In this document: piece after piece, positions 8,936 through 17,981 of the stretch | Layout: each line of letters opens with the position of its first letter | How positions within the stretch are numbered: position 1 is the stretch's first letter | Assembly (NCBI RefSeq): GCF_028561335.1 | Contig: NZ_JAQQTG010000020.1 | Coordinates: 62,001 to 126,000, forward strand | Source: Aequorivita todarodis | GTDB taxonomy: Bacteria > Bacteroidota > Bacteroidia > Flavobacteriales > Flavobacteriaceae | DNA length: 64,000 nucleotides | Direction of reading: 5' to 3' | Program-made: the position numbers and the translations under genes | The notes under the pieces: generated by a model | Told to the model about the DNA's origin: nothing | The model's database searches: none | Seen by the model: the letters and a program-made list of their open reading frames with translations, nothing else

Positions 8936-9270
8936 AAATCGAAAACACAAAAGCACAGATGCGAAAAGGAGTTTTGGAGTTCTGTATCCTTTCCGTTTTA
9001 AAAGACGGCGAGGCATATACCTCAGACATTCTTGAAACTCTAAAGGACGCAAAAATGCTTGTCGTGGAAGGCACCATCTACCCGCTGCTTACAAGGCTGA
9101 AAAATGCGGGGCTGCTTTCTTACCGTTGGGAAGAATCTACCAGCGGACCGCCACGCAAGTATTACGAACTTACCGATACCGGTAAACTATTTTTAACCGA
9201 ATTGAACGATACCTGGGCAGAACTGCAACAGGCCGTGAACAAAGTAACCAGCGAAAAAAACAAACAATGA
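8932..9270 (+). CDS. PadR-family transcriptional regulator
   Basis: A 112-residue winged-helix protein of the PadR family: RKGVLEFCILSVLK, YTSDILETL, VVEGTIYPLLTRLKNAGLL and SGPPRKYYELTDTGK are the classic conserved segments. It overlaps the following PspC gene by 4 bp (ATGA) and probably represses the promoter of its own operon (8266-11768) in response to envelope stress, by analogy with similar loci. No effector can be predicted. Confidence 0.9.
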   Translation: MKIENTKAQMRKGVLEFCILSVLKDGEAYTSDILETLKDAKMLVVEGTIYPLLTRLKNAGLLSYRWEESTSGPPRKYYELTDTGKLFLTELNDTWAELQQAVNKVTSEKNKQ

Positions 9271-10979
9271 ACAAGACAGTAAATATAAATTTGGCAGGCA
9301 CTTCCTTTCACATAGACGAAGATGCCTTCGGGAAACTTTCGCGCTACTTGGACGCCATCCGCAAATCGCTGAAAGGAGCTGACGGTAGTGAAGAAATTAT
9401 GCAGGACATTGAAGCCCGCATCGGCGAACTTTTTTCCGAAAAAATTGAAAGCCCTTCACAGGTAGTCACTTTAAAAGATCTTGACGAAGTGATTTCAGTG
9501 ATGGGACAACCTGAAGATTATGAAGTTGACGACGAAATTTTTGAGGACGTACCGCCTTCCTCAAAAAACTATACCAAATCCCGAGCAAATGCTTCACACA
9601 AGCAACTTTTTAGAGACATTGACAACAAATATATTTCAGGGGTTTCCTCTGGTCTGGGCCATTATTTCGGAATCGACGCAATTTGGATCCGTCTTTTATG
9701 GATACTGTTGATCGTTGCCGGATTCGGCTCTCCAATTGTTGTCTATATACTATTGTGGATTTTGGTTCCGCCAGCGCTTACAACTTCGGAAAAGTTGCGA
9801 ATGACTGGCGAACCAGTCAACATTTCAAACATTGAACGAAAATTCAAGGAAGGTTTTGACAATGTTGCCGATCGCGTAAAAAACGTGGATTACGACAAAT
9901 ACGGCAATAAAATAAAAACTGGCGCTTCGGGTTTTTTCGACAGCTTGGGAAACTTAATCGTGGCACTTTTTAAAGTGTTCGCGAAGTTTATTGGCGTCAT
10001 TATAATCATCGTTTCCCTTTCAACTATTATTGGCCTGGTCGTGGCGTTTTTCACCTTCGGCTCCATGGATTATTGGGCAAGCAATGAAATAGCCGAAAAA
10101 ATAGCGATGGTAGATGTAACCAATGTGCCCATGTGGCTATTGGCTCTATTGGGGCTATTTGCCATTGGCATCCCGTTTTTCGCCTTGTTTGTTTTAGGGT
10201 TGAAACTTTTGATAAGCAATTTGAAATCCATGAGCCCTACCTTGAAAATATCACTAATCGTTGTTTGGGCTTTATCAATAATTGGGTTGACCATTTTGGG
10301 AATCAAACAAGCTACCGAAGAAGCATACGACGGAAATTATATTGAAGAGCAGGCATTGGCCGTGCGAACGGGAGATACATTGCAGATTTCGATGCGTGCC
10401 GACAAACAATTCAGTTACCGAGTGAGCCGTGACAATGCGTTGCAGTTGAAATATGATGCCAATGAAAAAAAGGTGATTTATTCCAATGATATTATCCTGA
10501 ATATAAAATCCTCAAAAGATTCCATTGGTAAAATTGTTATTGAAAAATCTGCCGAGGGCAACAACCAGCTTGAGGCAAAAAAACGCGCGGAAGCCATTGA
10601 ATACAACTATTCTTTTGAAAATAGCAATCTGGTGCTGGATGGATTTTTCATCACGGCCACCAAAAATAAGTATAGGGACCAGCAAATAGAAATAACCGTT
10701 TATCTGCCTGAAGGAACTGTAATCTTTTCAGATGAAAACGTAAATTCCTACTACAATTACAGCTCAAATTTTGCTGAATTGAGCGATTATGACAATGACG
10801 CGCACTATTACAGAATTTTGAAAAACGATTATGAATGTCTGAACTGTAAAGAAAAAGAGGAAAACGTTCAGGAAATTGATTCCTTGGAAATGATAGATTC
10901 CGGAAAAATCCAAGATACCATCAAACCCATAAAAAATGAAAGTTGGGAAGAAGATGTAAAAAATGATTTGAAAATTTGA
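9267..10979 (+). CDS. PspC domain-containing membrane protein
   Basis: A 570-residue protein. Residues ~1-85 form an N-terminal segment with LDAIRKSLKGADGSEEIMQDIEAR-type helices, ~110-172 hold the PspC domain (SGVSSGLGHYFGIDAIWIRLLWIL), then further membrane helices (around 230-345) and a large C-terminal domain that is predicted extracytoplasmic, beta-rich and resembles DUF2807-type modules. PspC proteins take part in envelope stress responses. Its neighbours are a PadR regulator and a DUF2807 lipoprotein. Confidence 0.85.
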   Translation: MNKTVNINLAGTSFHIDEDAFGKLSRYLDAIRKSLKGADGSEEIMQDIEARIGELFSEKIESPSQVVTLKDLDEVISVMGQPEDYEVDDEIFEDVPPSSKNYTKSRANASHKQLFRDIDNKYISGVSSGLGHYFGIDAIWIRLLWILLIVAGFGSPIVVYILLWILVPPALTTSEKLRMTGEPVNISNIERKFKEGFDNVADRVKNVDYDKYGNKIKTGASGFFDSLGNLIVALFKVFAKFIGVIIIIVSLSTIIGLVVAFFTFGSMDYWASNEIAEKIAMVDVTNVPMWLLALLGLFAIGIPFFALFVLGLKLLISNLKSMSPTLKISLIVVWALSIIGLTILGIKQATEEAYDGNYIEEQALAVRTGDTLQISMRADKQFSYRVSRDNALQLKYDANEKKVIYSNDIILNIKSSKDSIGKIVIEKSAEGNNQLEAKKRAEAIEYNYSFENSNLVLDGFFITATKNKYRDQQIEITVYLPEGTVIFSDENVNSYYNYSSNFAELSDYDNDAHYYRILKNDYECLNCKEKEENVQEIDSLEMIDSGKIQDTIKPIKNESWEEDVKNDLKI

Positions 10980-11048
10980 GTGAGGATGCTATAAAATCTC
11001 GAAAAACAGTAACAGTAACCATTGATTTATAACCAAAAACACATAATT

Positions 11049-11768
11049 ATGAGAACTTCAAAATTTATTATGGCCATTGCCGCAGCATTTCTTTTAAGCG
11101 CTTGTCATTTCAATATTAATACAGGCGAAAACGGCAACGGAAATGTTATTACCGAAGAGCGCACCGTTTCTGAAGATTTCACGGAAGTACGCGGGAGTGC
11201 CGGACTGGACGTTTATCTCACGCAAGGCGATGAAAACAAAATAGTTGTGGAAGCCGATGAAAATCTGCTTCAATATATTGAGACCGATGTGGAAGATGGG
11301 AAACTGCACGTTACCACTTCAGAAAATATTGGCCACTCAAAAGCAAAGAAAGTTTATGTTACTTACAGAGAATTGACCAACGTTGAAGCAAGCAGCGGAG
11401 CGGATGTAACCGGAAATTCCGTTATTAAAAGTGAAAGACTTTCATTAAAGAGCAGCAGTGGCGCAGATTTAAAAGTAGAGGTTTTTTCAAAGGAACTTTC
11501 TGCCAAGTCCAGTAGCGGTGCAGATTTGGAGGTTTCCGGAAAGGCTTCCTCTTTCACGGCAGACGCCTCAAGCGGCAGTGAAATTAATGCGAGGGAATTA
11601 TTCGTAGCCACCTGCAATGCCGAAGCCTCCAGCGGTGCGGAAGTAACCGTAAACGTAAAGGACAATCTGGAAACACACGTTAGCAGCGGCGGAAATATAA
11701 ACTATTACGGAGACCCTGTGTCAGTAAACTCAAATAAAAGCCATTCGGGGAGCGTGAACAAAATGTAA
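11049..11768 (+). CDS. DUF2807 (head-GIN) domain lipoprotein
   Basis: The ATG at 11049 gives a signal peptide with lipobox LLSAC, hence a 239-residue lipoprotein. The rest is a repetitive beta-helix built on recurring SSGAD/SSGAE motifs (at least six copies), characteristic of the DUF2807 putative auto-transporter adhesin head GIN domain. It follows the PspC gene by ~70 bp and probably belongs to the same transcript. Likely cell-surface; function unknown. Confidence 0.85.
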   Translation: MRTSKFIMAIAAAFLLSACHFNINTGENGNGNVITEERTVSEDFTEVRGSAGLDVYLTQGDENKIVVEADENLLQYIETDVEDGKLHVTTSENIGHSKAKKVYVTYRELTNVEASSGADVTGNSVIKSERLSLKSSSGADLKVEVFSKELSAKSSSGADLEVSGKASSFTADASSGSEINARELFVATCNAEASSGAEVTVNVKDNLETHVSSGGNINYYGDPVSVNSNKSHSGSVNKM

Positions 11769-11811
11769 ATGCTATCGATACGTTTTTTTCTAAAACACAC
11801 TCTGAATTGCC

Positions 11812-11852
11812 AAAAAGGCTTAACATTTTCTAAAAGAATTGTTAGGCCTTTT
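11812..11852 (+). terminator. Intrinsic terminator after the PspC/DUF2807 operon
   Basis: Hairpin with arms AAAAAGGCTTAACA and TGTTAGGCCTTTT (one mismatch in the stem) running into a short T-rich tail. Confidence 0.65.
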
Positions 11853-11918
11853 CACATTTATAAAAATTTTAAGAGGGTTTTGTTTTTAAAATTCCATCTT
11901 TAAAACAAAACTAAAATT

Positions 11919-12350
11919 ATGAAAAGACTCCTAATAGTATTAGCAATAGTTGTATTTGCATCCTGCAGCTCTGACGATGATTCGGGCGATGCAAACACCA
12001 ATGAATTTGAACAGATAAAAACCACCCTCCCGCAAGGAGAATGGAAGATCACAAAATTGATCGATGGCCAGTCAGACCACACGGTCGATTTTGAAAGTTT
12101 TGTTTTTACATTTAGTGAAGATGGAACCGTGGCTGCAAAAAACGATCTTTTTACCGAACCCGGAACGTGGGCTTATGACAATAGCTCCAATAGTGGTGAG
12201 GAATTGGTTTTGCAATTCAGTGAAACAACTCCTTTTGATGAAATAAATGACGATTGGGATATTGTTTCGGTAAGCAATTCAAAAGTTGAACTCAAGGATG
12301 TAAGCGGTGGCAACGGCGATACGGAACTGCTCACTTTTTCAAAATTGTAA
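11919..12350 (+). CDS. Lipocalin-like lipoprotein
   Basis: A 143-residue protein with signal peptide and lipobox FASC followed by an acidic SSDDDSGD tether, as is usual for Bacteroidota lipoproteins. The mature part contains GEWKITKLIDG and FTFSEDGTV followed by a GTWAYD strand, the pattern of small lipocalin-like (DUF4923/DUF5004-type) eight-stranded barrels. Ligand unknown. Monocistronic, ended by a strong terminator. Confidence 0.75.
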   Translation: MKRLLIVLAIVVFASCSSDDDSGDANTNEFEQIKTTLPQGEWKITKLIDGQSDHTVDFESFVFTFSEDGTVAAKNDLFTEPGTWAYDNSSNSGEELVLQFSETTPFDEINDDWDIVSVSNSKVELKDVSGGNGDTELLTFSKL

Positions 12351-12371
12351 ACTTTAAAAAATCCTAAGATC

Positions 12372-12401
12372 AAAAATGCCGCGGTAAAAGCGGCATTTTT
12401 T
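12372..12401. terminator. Rho-independent terminator
   Basis: Perfect stem AAAAATGCCGC/GCGGCATTTTT with an 8-base loop, between convergent genes (lipoprotein on plus, trxB on minus); it can serve both. Confidence 0.9.
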
Positions 12402-12421
12402 GATGTTTATATTTTGAAAAC

Positions 12422-13384
12422 TTAAGCCGTAACCTCAGTTTCTATAGTTGCCAAATAACGTTCGGCATCCAAAGCCGCCATACAACCGGTTCCCGCAGCG
12501 GTTACCGCTTGGCGGTATTCCTTGTCCTGCACGTCGCCACTGGCAAAAACGCCCGGTTTGTTGGTTTTGGTGGATTTTCCTTTTGTAATAATATAACCTG
12601 TATCATCCATATCCAACTGACCCTTGAAAATTTCAGTATTAGGCTTGTGCCCAATAGCTATAAACAGACCGGTAATTGCTATTTCTTCCTTTTTACCAGT
12701 TTGGTTGTTTACCATTCGCAAACCTTCAACTACAGTATCTCCCAAAACCTCATCCACTTCAGTATTGTAAAGTACTTCAAGGTTTTTAGTGTTGTTAACT
12801 CTGTGTTGCATCGCTTTGGAAGCTTTCATATAATCTTTACGGACAAGCATGGTAACTTTTCTACAGATATTCGCCAAATAGGTAGCTTCCTCCGCAGCGG
12901 TATCGCCTGCCCCAACTATGGCAACGTCCTGATTTTTATAGAAAAACCCATCGCAGACCGCGCAGGCAGAAACCCCGCCACCGCGCAATTTTTGTTCGCT
13001 TGGAATGCCCAGGTATTTTGCTGTTGCTCCTGTTGAAATTATTACGGTTTCAGCTTCAATTTTGGTGGAATTGTCCACGGTAACTTTATGGATTCCGCCC
13101 ACTTCATCACTAAACTCAACATTTGTAACCATCCCGATCCGCACCTGTGTTCCGAAACGTTCGGCCTGCTGCTGCAGTTGCACCATCATGGTTGGGCCGT
13201 CAATTCCTTCGGGATAGCCGGGAAAATTATCCACTTCAGTAGTTGTGGTCAATTGTCCGCCGGGTTCCATTCCGGTGTACAGAACAGGTTTTAAATCTGC
13301 GCGTGCAGCATATATTGCCGCGGTGTATCCCGCTGGGCCTGAGCCAATGATAAGGCATTTTATTCTTTCAATAGTTTCGCTCAT
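12422..13384 (-). CDS. trxB: Thioredoxin-disulfide reductase
   Basis: A 320-residue low-molecular-weight thioredoxin reductase starting MSETIERIKC; a longer reading frame begins at 13450 but lacks family similarity there. FAD-binding GSGPAGYTAAIYAARA near residues 14-29, redox-active CAVC at residues 141-144, NADPH-binding GAGDTAAEEATYLA after it, and the C-terminal FAD contact ASGDVQDKEYRQAVTAAGTG. It reduces thioredoxin with NADPH in the cytoplasm. Downstream of mqo on the same strand with a 113-bp gap, so possibly separately expressed. Confidence 0.96.
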   Translation of the reverse strand: MSETIERIKCLIIGSGPAGYTAAIYAARADLKPVLYTGMEPGGQLTTTTEVDNFPGYPEGIDGPTMMVQLQQQAERFGTQVRIGMVTNVEFSDEVGGIHKVTVDNSTKIEAETVIISTGATAKYLGIPSEQKLRGGGVSACAVCDGFFYKNQDVAIVGAGDTAAEEATYLANICRKVTMLVRKDYMKASKAMQHRVNNTKNLEVLYNTEVDEVLGDTVVEGLRMVNNQTGKKEEIAITGLFIAIGHKPNTEIFKGQLDMDDTGYIITKGKSTKTNKPGVFASGDVQDKEYRQAVTAAGTGCMAALDAERYLATIETEVTA

Positions 13385-13497
13385 GATATTTTCTTCAATA
13401 GTGTTTTTCGAATGGCAAAAATAGCAACTTTCAAAGGAATGTGCCTGCAAAAGTTATGAAGAATTGTTATTAAAGTATTAAGCAAGCCTATCGTTTT

Positions 13498-15000
13498 CTA
13501 CGGAAGGTTTATTTGAAGTGTTTCGGAACATTTGAAGCGTACCTTTTTAAATTCTTCCGTATTTTCCTCGATTTCCTTATTCCAAAAAGGCACCATTTCT
13601 GAAAGTTTCTGTTGCCATTTTTCAGATTTAAATTGCTGCGGAAAGGCAAAATCCAAAACGTGGACCATAATAGCTACTGCCACCGAAGCGCCCGGCGAAG
13701 CACCCAAAAGTGCAGTAATTCGGCCGTCTTTGCTATGCACCACTTCCGTTCCAAATTCGAGCGTGCCTCCCTCCTCTTTGTCGCGTTTAATAATCTGTAC
13801 CCGTTGCCCAGCTACTTTTAGTTCCCAATCTTCACTTTTGGCATCTTTTACGAACTTTCGAAGTGTTTGCATCCGGTCTTCATGGCCCATTCTTACCTGT
13901 TCTATCAAATATTTTGTGAGCGGGATATTGTGCCAGAAAACGCCCCACATAGACGGAATATTGTCCCATTTTATACTTTTGAAGAGGTCAAAAAATGAAC
14001 CTTCCTTCAAGAATTTCGTACTGAAACCCGCAAAAGGACCGAACAGGAGTTCCTGTTTTCCGTCAATATAGCGCGTGTCCAAATGTGGCATGGACATTGG
14101 CGGTGCACCCACTTCGGCCTTGCCGTAAACCTTGGCGTGGTGTTTTTCAATTATAGCCCTGTTTTTGCAGATGAGCCACTCCCCGCTCACGGGAAAACCG
14201 CCGTAACCATCCTTTTCGTCAATTTCCACTTTTTGGAGTAAAGGCAACGCGCCGCCACCGGCGCCAATAAAAACATGTTCGGCATCACAATGGATTCTTT
14301 CCTTCGTTTTCAGGTTTTTTATTTTTACCAACCAGTCCTCGTCTTTCGTTGGATCAACATCTTCTACTTCGTGCAGTGTGAAAACTGGCGTATCAAATTT
14401 TTCTTCCAAAATTTTGAAAAAGGTTCGGGTAAGCACGCCGTAATTTACCTCTGTTCCCAATTCCATGCGGGTCGCGGCGATTTTTTCGGAATTGTTTCTT
14501 CCAGTCATCATCAACGGAAACCACTGTTCCATTTCCTTGAAATCTTCCGAAAATTGCATGCCTTCAAACATAGGATGCTTTGTCATTTCGGCTACGCGTT
14601 TCTTTAAAAATTCAACATTATCTTCCCCTTCAACCCAGCTATGATGTGGAACTGGGTGCATAAAATCCTTTGGATTCCCAATTAAATTATGGTTCACCAA
14701 AAAAGACCAAAATTGTTTCGATTTCTCGAACTGTGTACAGACTTTTATGGCTTTTGAAATGTCTATGGAGCCATCTTCGTTTTCGGGTGTGTAATTCATT
14801 TCACAAAAAGCGGAATGCCCAGTGCCGGCGTTGTTCCAGGCCGCGGAACTTTCCAGAGCAACCCTGTCCAATCTTTCGAGAATTAGTATTTTTTGGTCGC
14901 TGTCAATCAGTTTCAGCATTAGCGCAAGGGTGGCGCTCATAATGCCGCCGCCCACACAGATAAGGTCGTAGTGTCCGTTGATTTTTTCTGAAGAATTCAT
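13498..15000 (-). CDS. mqo: Malate:quinone oxidoreductase
   Basis: A 500-residue FAD-dependent membrane-associated malate dehydrogenase (quinone). The N-terminal dinucleotide-binding motif CVGGGIMSATLALMLK and conserved segments ESSAAWNNAGTGHSA, RMELGTEVNYG and FGPFAGFSTKFLKEGS are those of the Mqo family. It oxidises malate to oxaloacetate and feeds electrons into the quinone pool, here menaquinone by inference. The ATG at 15000 is preferred over an upstream start at 15042, which would add a non-conserved N-terminus. Confidence 0.95.
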   Translation of the reverse strand: MNSSEKINGHYDLICVGGGIMSATLALMLKLIDSDQKILILERLDRVALESSAAWNNAGTGHSAFCEMNYTPENEDGSIDISKAIKVCTQFEKSKQFWSFLVNHNLIGNPKDFMHPVPHHSWVEGEDNVEFLKKRVAEMTKHPMFEGMQFSEDFKEMEQWFPLMMTGRNNSEKIAATRMELGTEVNYGVLTRTFFKILEEKFDTPVFTLHEVEDVDPTKDEDWLVKIKNLKTKERIHCDAEHVFIGAGGGALPLLQKVEIDEKDGYGGFPVSGEWLICKNRAIIEKHHAKVYGKAEVGAPPMSMPHLDTRYIDGKQELLFGPFAGFSTKFLKEGSFFDLFKSIKWDNIPSMWGVFWHNIPLTKYLIEQVRMGHEDRMQTLRKFVKDAKSEDWELKVAGQRVQIIKRDKEEGGTLEFGTEVVHSKDGRITALLGASPGASVAVAIMVHVLDFAFPQQFKSEKWQQKLSEMVPFWNKEIEENTEEFKKVRFKCSETLQINLP

Positions 15001-15118
15001 TTTAAGAACAGTTTCTTCAAAATTAGAGATTGTAATTTCCAAAATACCTTAAGAAGATGCTAATTAACCAAGGAAATTTCAACTTTTGAAATATTCGAAT
15101 ATTAATTGAAGTACTTTA

Positions 15119-15148
15119 TTGCGAAACTTCATATTTTGGTTATTTTTG
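15119..15148 (+). promoter_or_regulatory. Promoter of the tRNA-Pro gene
   Basis: TTG (15119-15121), a 19-bp spacer and a perfect -7 element TATTTTTG (15141-15148): the textbook Bacteroidota promoter layout, about 85 bases upstream of the tRNA. Confidence 0.7.
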
Positions 15149-15162
15149 CACTTCCAAATTCG

Positions 15163-15218
15163 GATTTACGATTTACGATTTACGATTTGGAATTTTCAAT
15201 TTTGAATTTTCAATTTTG
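15163..15218. repeat. Short direct repeats in the tRNA leader
   Basis: About 3.7 copies of the 7-mer GATTTAC (15163-15188) followed by two perfect copies of the 14-mer AATTTTCAATTTTG (15191-15218). They fall between the promoter and the mature tRNA, so they would be in the transcribed 5' leader. Confidence 0.75.
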
Positions 15219-15232
15219 AATTTGTAAAAAAT

Positions 15233-15310
<78 letters not shown>

Positions 15311-15311
15311 T

Positions 15312-15337
15312 AAAAGACACTTTCGGGTGTCTTTTTT
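15312..15337 (+). terminator. tRNA-Pro terminator, copy 1
   Basis: AAAAGACAC/GTGTCTTTT stem followed by TTT. Directly follows the functional tRNA. Confidence 0.85.
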
Positions 15338-15440
15338 ATTGGGGTGGCGCAATGAAACCACCACGAAAGTGGTTTCGTTGTGCCGCTCAACGACCCAAGC
15401 AGGTTCATCCCGAAGCCTCGGGACTGTAATCCTGACTTTT

Positions 15441-15468
15441 AAAAAGACACTTTCGGGTGTCTTTTTTT
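15441..15468 (+). terminator. Terminator-type hairpin, array copy 2
   Basis: AAAAAGACAC/GTGTCTTTTT stem with TTTCGG loop and a T tract; nearly identical to copy 1. Confidence 0.75.
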
Positions 15469-15551
15469 ATTGGGGTGGAGTGGTTTCGTTGTGCCGCTCA
15501 ACGGCCCAAGCAGGTTCATCCCGAAGCCTCGGGACTGTCATCCCGACTTAT

Positions 15552-15582
15552 AGAAGGCATCTTATGGGTGCCTTCTGTTTTT
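15552..15582 (+). terminator. Terminator-type hairpin, array copy 3
   Basis: AGAAGGCA/TGCCTTCT stem and a GTTTTT tail. Bases differ from copies 1 and 2 on both arms, yet pairing is kept. Confidence 0.7.
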
Positions 15583-15670
15583 GGGGTGGCATTGTCCGTT
15601 GGCGCAGCCAAAAGGGCAATGGCGTACGACGACCCCATAAGCAGGTTTAAAAAAAGTCATCCCTAATTAT

Positions 15671-15694
15671 AAAAGACACTTTTGGGTGTCTCTT
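15671..15694 (+). terminator. Terminator-type hairpin, array copy 4
   Basis: AAAAGACAC/GTGTC stem, the right arm then reading TCTTTATT; the most decayed tail of the four. Confidence 0.6.
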
Positions 15695-15711
15695 TATTAT
15701 GATGAAGTTAT

Positions 15712-16653
15712 TTAAAATGAAATGATTGCCAAAATAGAACTTATAGAAATAAAAACCCAAAGCGAAACCCCAAGAATCATCGGCTTCCAGCCTGCCGATT
15801 TTATCTTGTCTATGGAAAGTCCGGCGCCAATTAAAAACAGGGTCAACACCAAAAGCGATTTTGAAATACTGGTAATGCCTCCCGTAATAACGGCAGGAAT
15901 GGCTACGTAACTATTAAGTATGATTGCCAAAATAAACAGGAAGATGAAATAAGGAATTTTCACGCTTTTTCCCTTTCCTTTAAAAAGAAATACAGATAAC
16001 AAGGAAAGCGGGATAATCCAAAGTGCCCTGGCCAGTTTTACGGTTGTTGCAACTTTCAGCGCTTCTTCCCCAAATGTATAGGCCGCACCAACTACCGAGC
16101 TGGTGTCGTGAATGGCAATTGCGCACCAAAGCCCAAACTCGTGCTGGTTCAGCCCGAACAAGTGCCCGAGCGGCGGAAAAACAATCAAGGCGATGGAATT
16201 CAACAGGAATATAACACCCAGGGAGATTGAAATATCCTTTTCCGAAGCATCTATGACCGGTGCAACGGCAGCAATGGCGCTTCCGCCACAAATCGCGGTC
16301 CCCGAACTGATGAGATGACTGCCCTTGCGGTTCATCTTTAAAAGTTTCCCCAAAAAATAACCAAGAATCAAGGTTATAGAAATTGAAAACACGGTCAATA
16401 TAAACCCGTCTTTTCCAGCGGCCACGGTCTCTTTTAAATTCATTCCAAAACCCAGGCCAACTACAGCTATTTTCAGAAGCCAGTTTACCGCTTTACTGTT
16501 AAGCGTTAGGAATGGATGCCCTAAAAAATATGAAAAAAGGAACCCGCCCACCAAGGCCACGGGGCTGCTAACGTAACCCAAAATACAAAGCACCATACAT
16601 AATATAAACAGTACCTTTACGAGTGTTTCATTCCGATTGGCAATTTCTTTCAT
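15712..16653 (-). CDS. YeiH/UPF0324-family putative sulfate exporter
   Basis: A 313-residue protein with ~10 membrane helices and the UPF0324 (YeiH) signatures VVGLGFGMNLKET, SSGTAICGGSAIAAVAPVI and AIHDTSSVVGAA. Members are annotated as putative sulfate or sulfonate-derived anion exporters; the substrate is not experimentally settled for most. It overlaps the upstream MscS gene by 4 bp (ATGA), so the two are translated together. Confidence 0.88.
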   Translation of the reverse strand: MKEIANRNETLVKVLFILCMVLCILGYVSSPVALVGGFLFSYFLGHPFLTLNSKAVNWLLKIAVVGLGFGMNLKETVAAGKDGFILTVFSISITLILGYFLGKLLKMNRKGSHLISSGTAICGGSAIAAVAPVIDASEKDISISLGVIFLLNSIALIVFPPLGHLFGLNQHEFGLWCAIAIHDTSSVVGAAYTFGEEALKVATTVKLARALWIIPLSLLSVFLFKGKGKSVKIPYFIFLFILAIILNSYVAIPAVITGGITSISKSLLVLTLFLIGAGLSIDKIKSAGWKPMILGVSLWVFISISSILAIISF

Positions 16654-17792
16654 TTTTGACCTTCTTCTTTTTTAATTGTTTCCTCTTTATTTTTTAGATC
16701 CTCTTCGTTTTCCTTTTCCTTTTTTAGTACAACCGTTCGGTACGGAAATGGAATCTCGATTCCTTCACTGTCAAAACGTTTTTTTATGCTTTCCAGCAAA
16801 TCACAGCGCATCTCAAAGGAATCTGAATAATTTTGCGCCCAGGCCCAAGCACGGACCGTGACCGAGGAATCATTTAACGAAACAAGGGCCGTCCGGACCA
16901 CTGGTTTTCCGTCTAAAATATCGGTCGCCGATCGGTTGTCCATAATTAGGGGGTGCTTTTCGCATTCCTCTTGCATAATTTTTTTTGCCAAATCAACATC
17001 ACTGTCATAGGAAATTCCTATTTCAATCCTCTCGCATATCTTCATTTCGCCCAAATCATAATTTATCAGTTTCTCCTTATTGATAATGGCATTGGGAATG
17101 ACGATCATTTTGTTTTCAAAATTGCGTATTACCGTGTGGCGCAGCGTTATATCTACAACGGTTCCCACCATCGTGTCGGTAACTTTAATAACATCGCCAA
17201 TCCTGAAAGGTTTAAATGAAATGATAAACACGCCACCCACCAAATTTGCCAACGCTTCCTGCGAAGCAACACCGGCAATAAGCGCAATTACCCCTGCCCC
17301 ACCAAGTGCGGTTTTCGCAATACCCTCAAGCGAAGGAAATGCCAAAAGTGCAAAAAGGATTCCCGTAGTATATATGCCAATGATAGCCACATACCGTAAA
17401 AACTTAAAGCTTGTTGGGTCTTCTGCATTTACGATTTTTCTTTTAATGCTTAAACGAAACCACATATTTGTGGATGCAGCACCCACAATGGTTACCACCG
17501 CAACAATTCCCAAATAAAGAATTAATCTGAAGTTGTGCCGAAGTGCATCGTATTTTTCTTGATTGACAAAAAGAAAGCTTAAACCTATCAAACCGAGAAC
17601 GAGCCAAAGCGCGTTCAGTATCCGTCTTACCCAGTTAACTGCTCTTGGAGGCTCATCCGGATATTTTTTCGATTCTTGCCGGAGTAGCCATTTGTGGAGA
17701 AGATTTGTTAACAATCGCAGGATGATTACGGAGCCGATAATCTTCGAGGCGTAAATGATTTGATCCTTATATATTTCAAAAAAATCCATCAT
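16650..17792 (-). CDS. MscS-family small-conductance mechanosensitive channel
   Basis: A 380-residue protein. Four N-terminal membrane helices extend beyond the three of E. coli MscS; the pore-lining helix region (GGAGVIALIAGVASQEALANLVGGVFIISFKPFRIGD, about residues 165-205) and the following beta domain (GTVVDITLRHTVIRNFENKMIVIPNA) are diagnostic. A charged, Lys/Glu-rich C-terminal tail of ~30 residues follows. Releases solutes on hypo-osmotic shock. Two adjacent ATGs (17792 and 17789) are equally possible starts. Confidence 0.9.
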   Translation of the reverse strand: MMDFFEIYKDQIIYASKIIGSVIILRLLTNLLHKWLLRQESKKYPDEPPRAVNWVRRILNALWLVLGLIGLSFLFVNQEKYDALRHNFRLILYLGIVAVVTIVGAASTNMWFRLSIKRKIVNAEDPTSFKFLRYVAIIGIYTTGILFALLAFPSLEGIAKTALGGAGVIALIAGVASQEALANLVGGVFIISFKPFRIGDVIKVTDTMVGTVVDITLRHTVIRNFENKMIVIPNAIINKEKLINYDLGEMKICERIEIGISYDSDVDLAKKIMQEECEKHPLIMDNRSATDILDGKPVVRTALVSLNDSSVTVRAWAWAQNYSDSFEMRCDLLESIKKRFDSEGIEIPFPYRTVVLKKEKENEEDLKNKEETIKKEEGQK

Positions 17793-17981
17793 ATCTTTAT
17801 AATTGTCCTTTTTTAAATTCGAAGTTTATTCCCGTTCATCCCAAGATTGTTTCTGGTAAAAATCTATAGGCGATTGCAAGGTTTTTTTAACATACAAAAA
17901 CTGTTCGTGAAAATATAACAGGGATCGGCACGTTTTGGAGTTCCTATATCCTTAAAAATTTATGCAAAATCAGCTAAAACT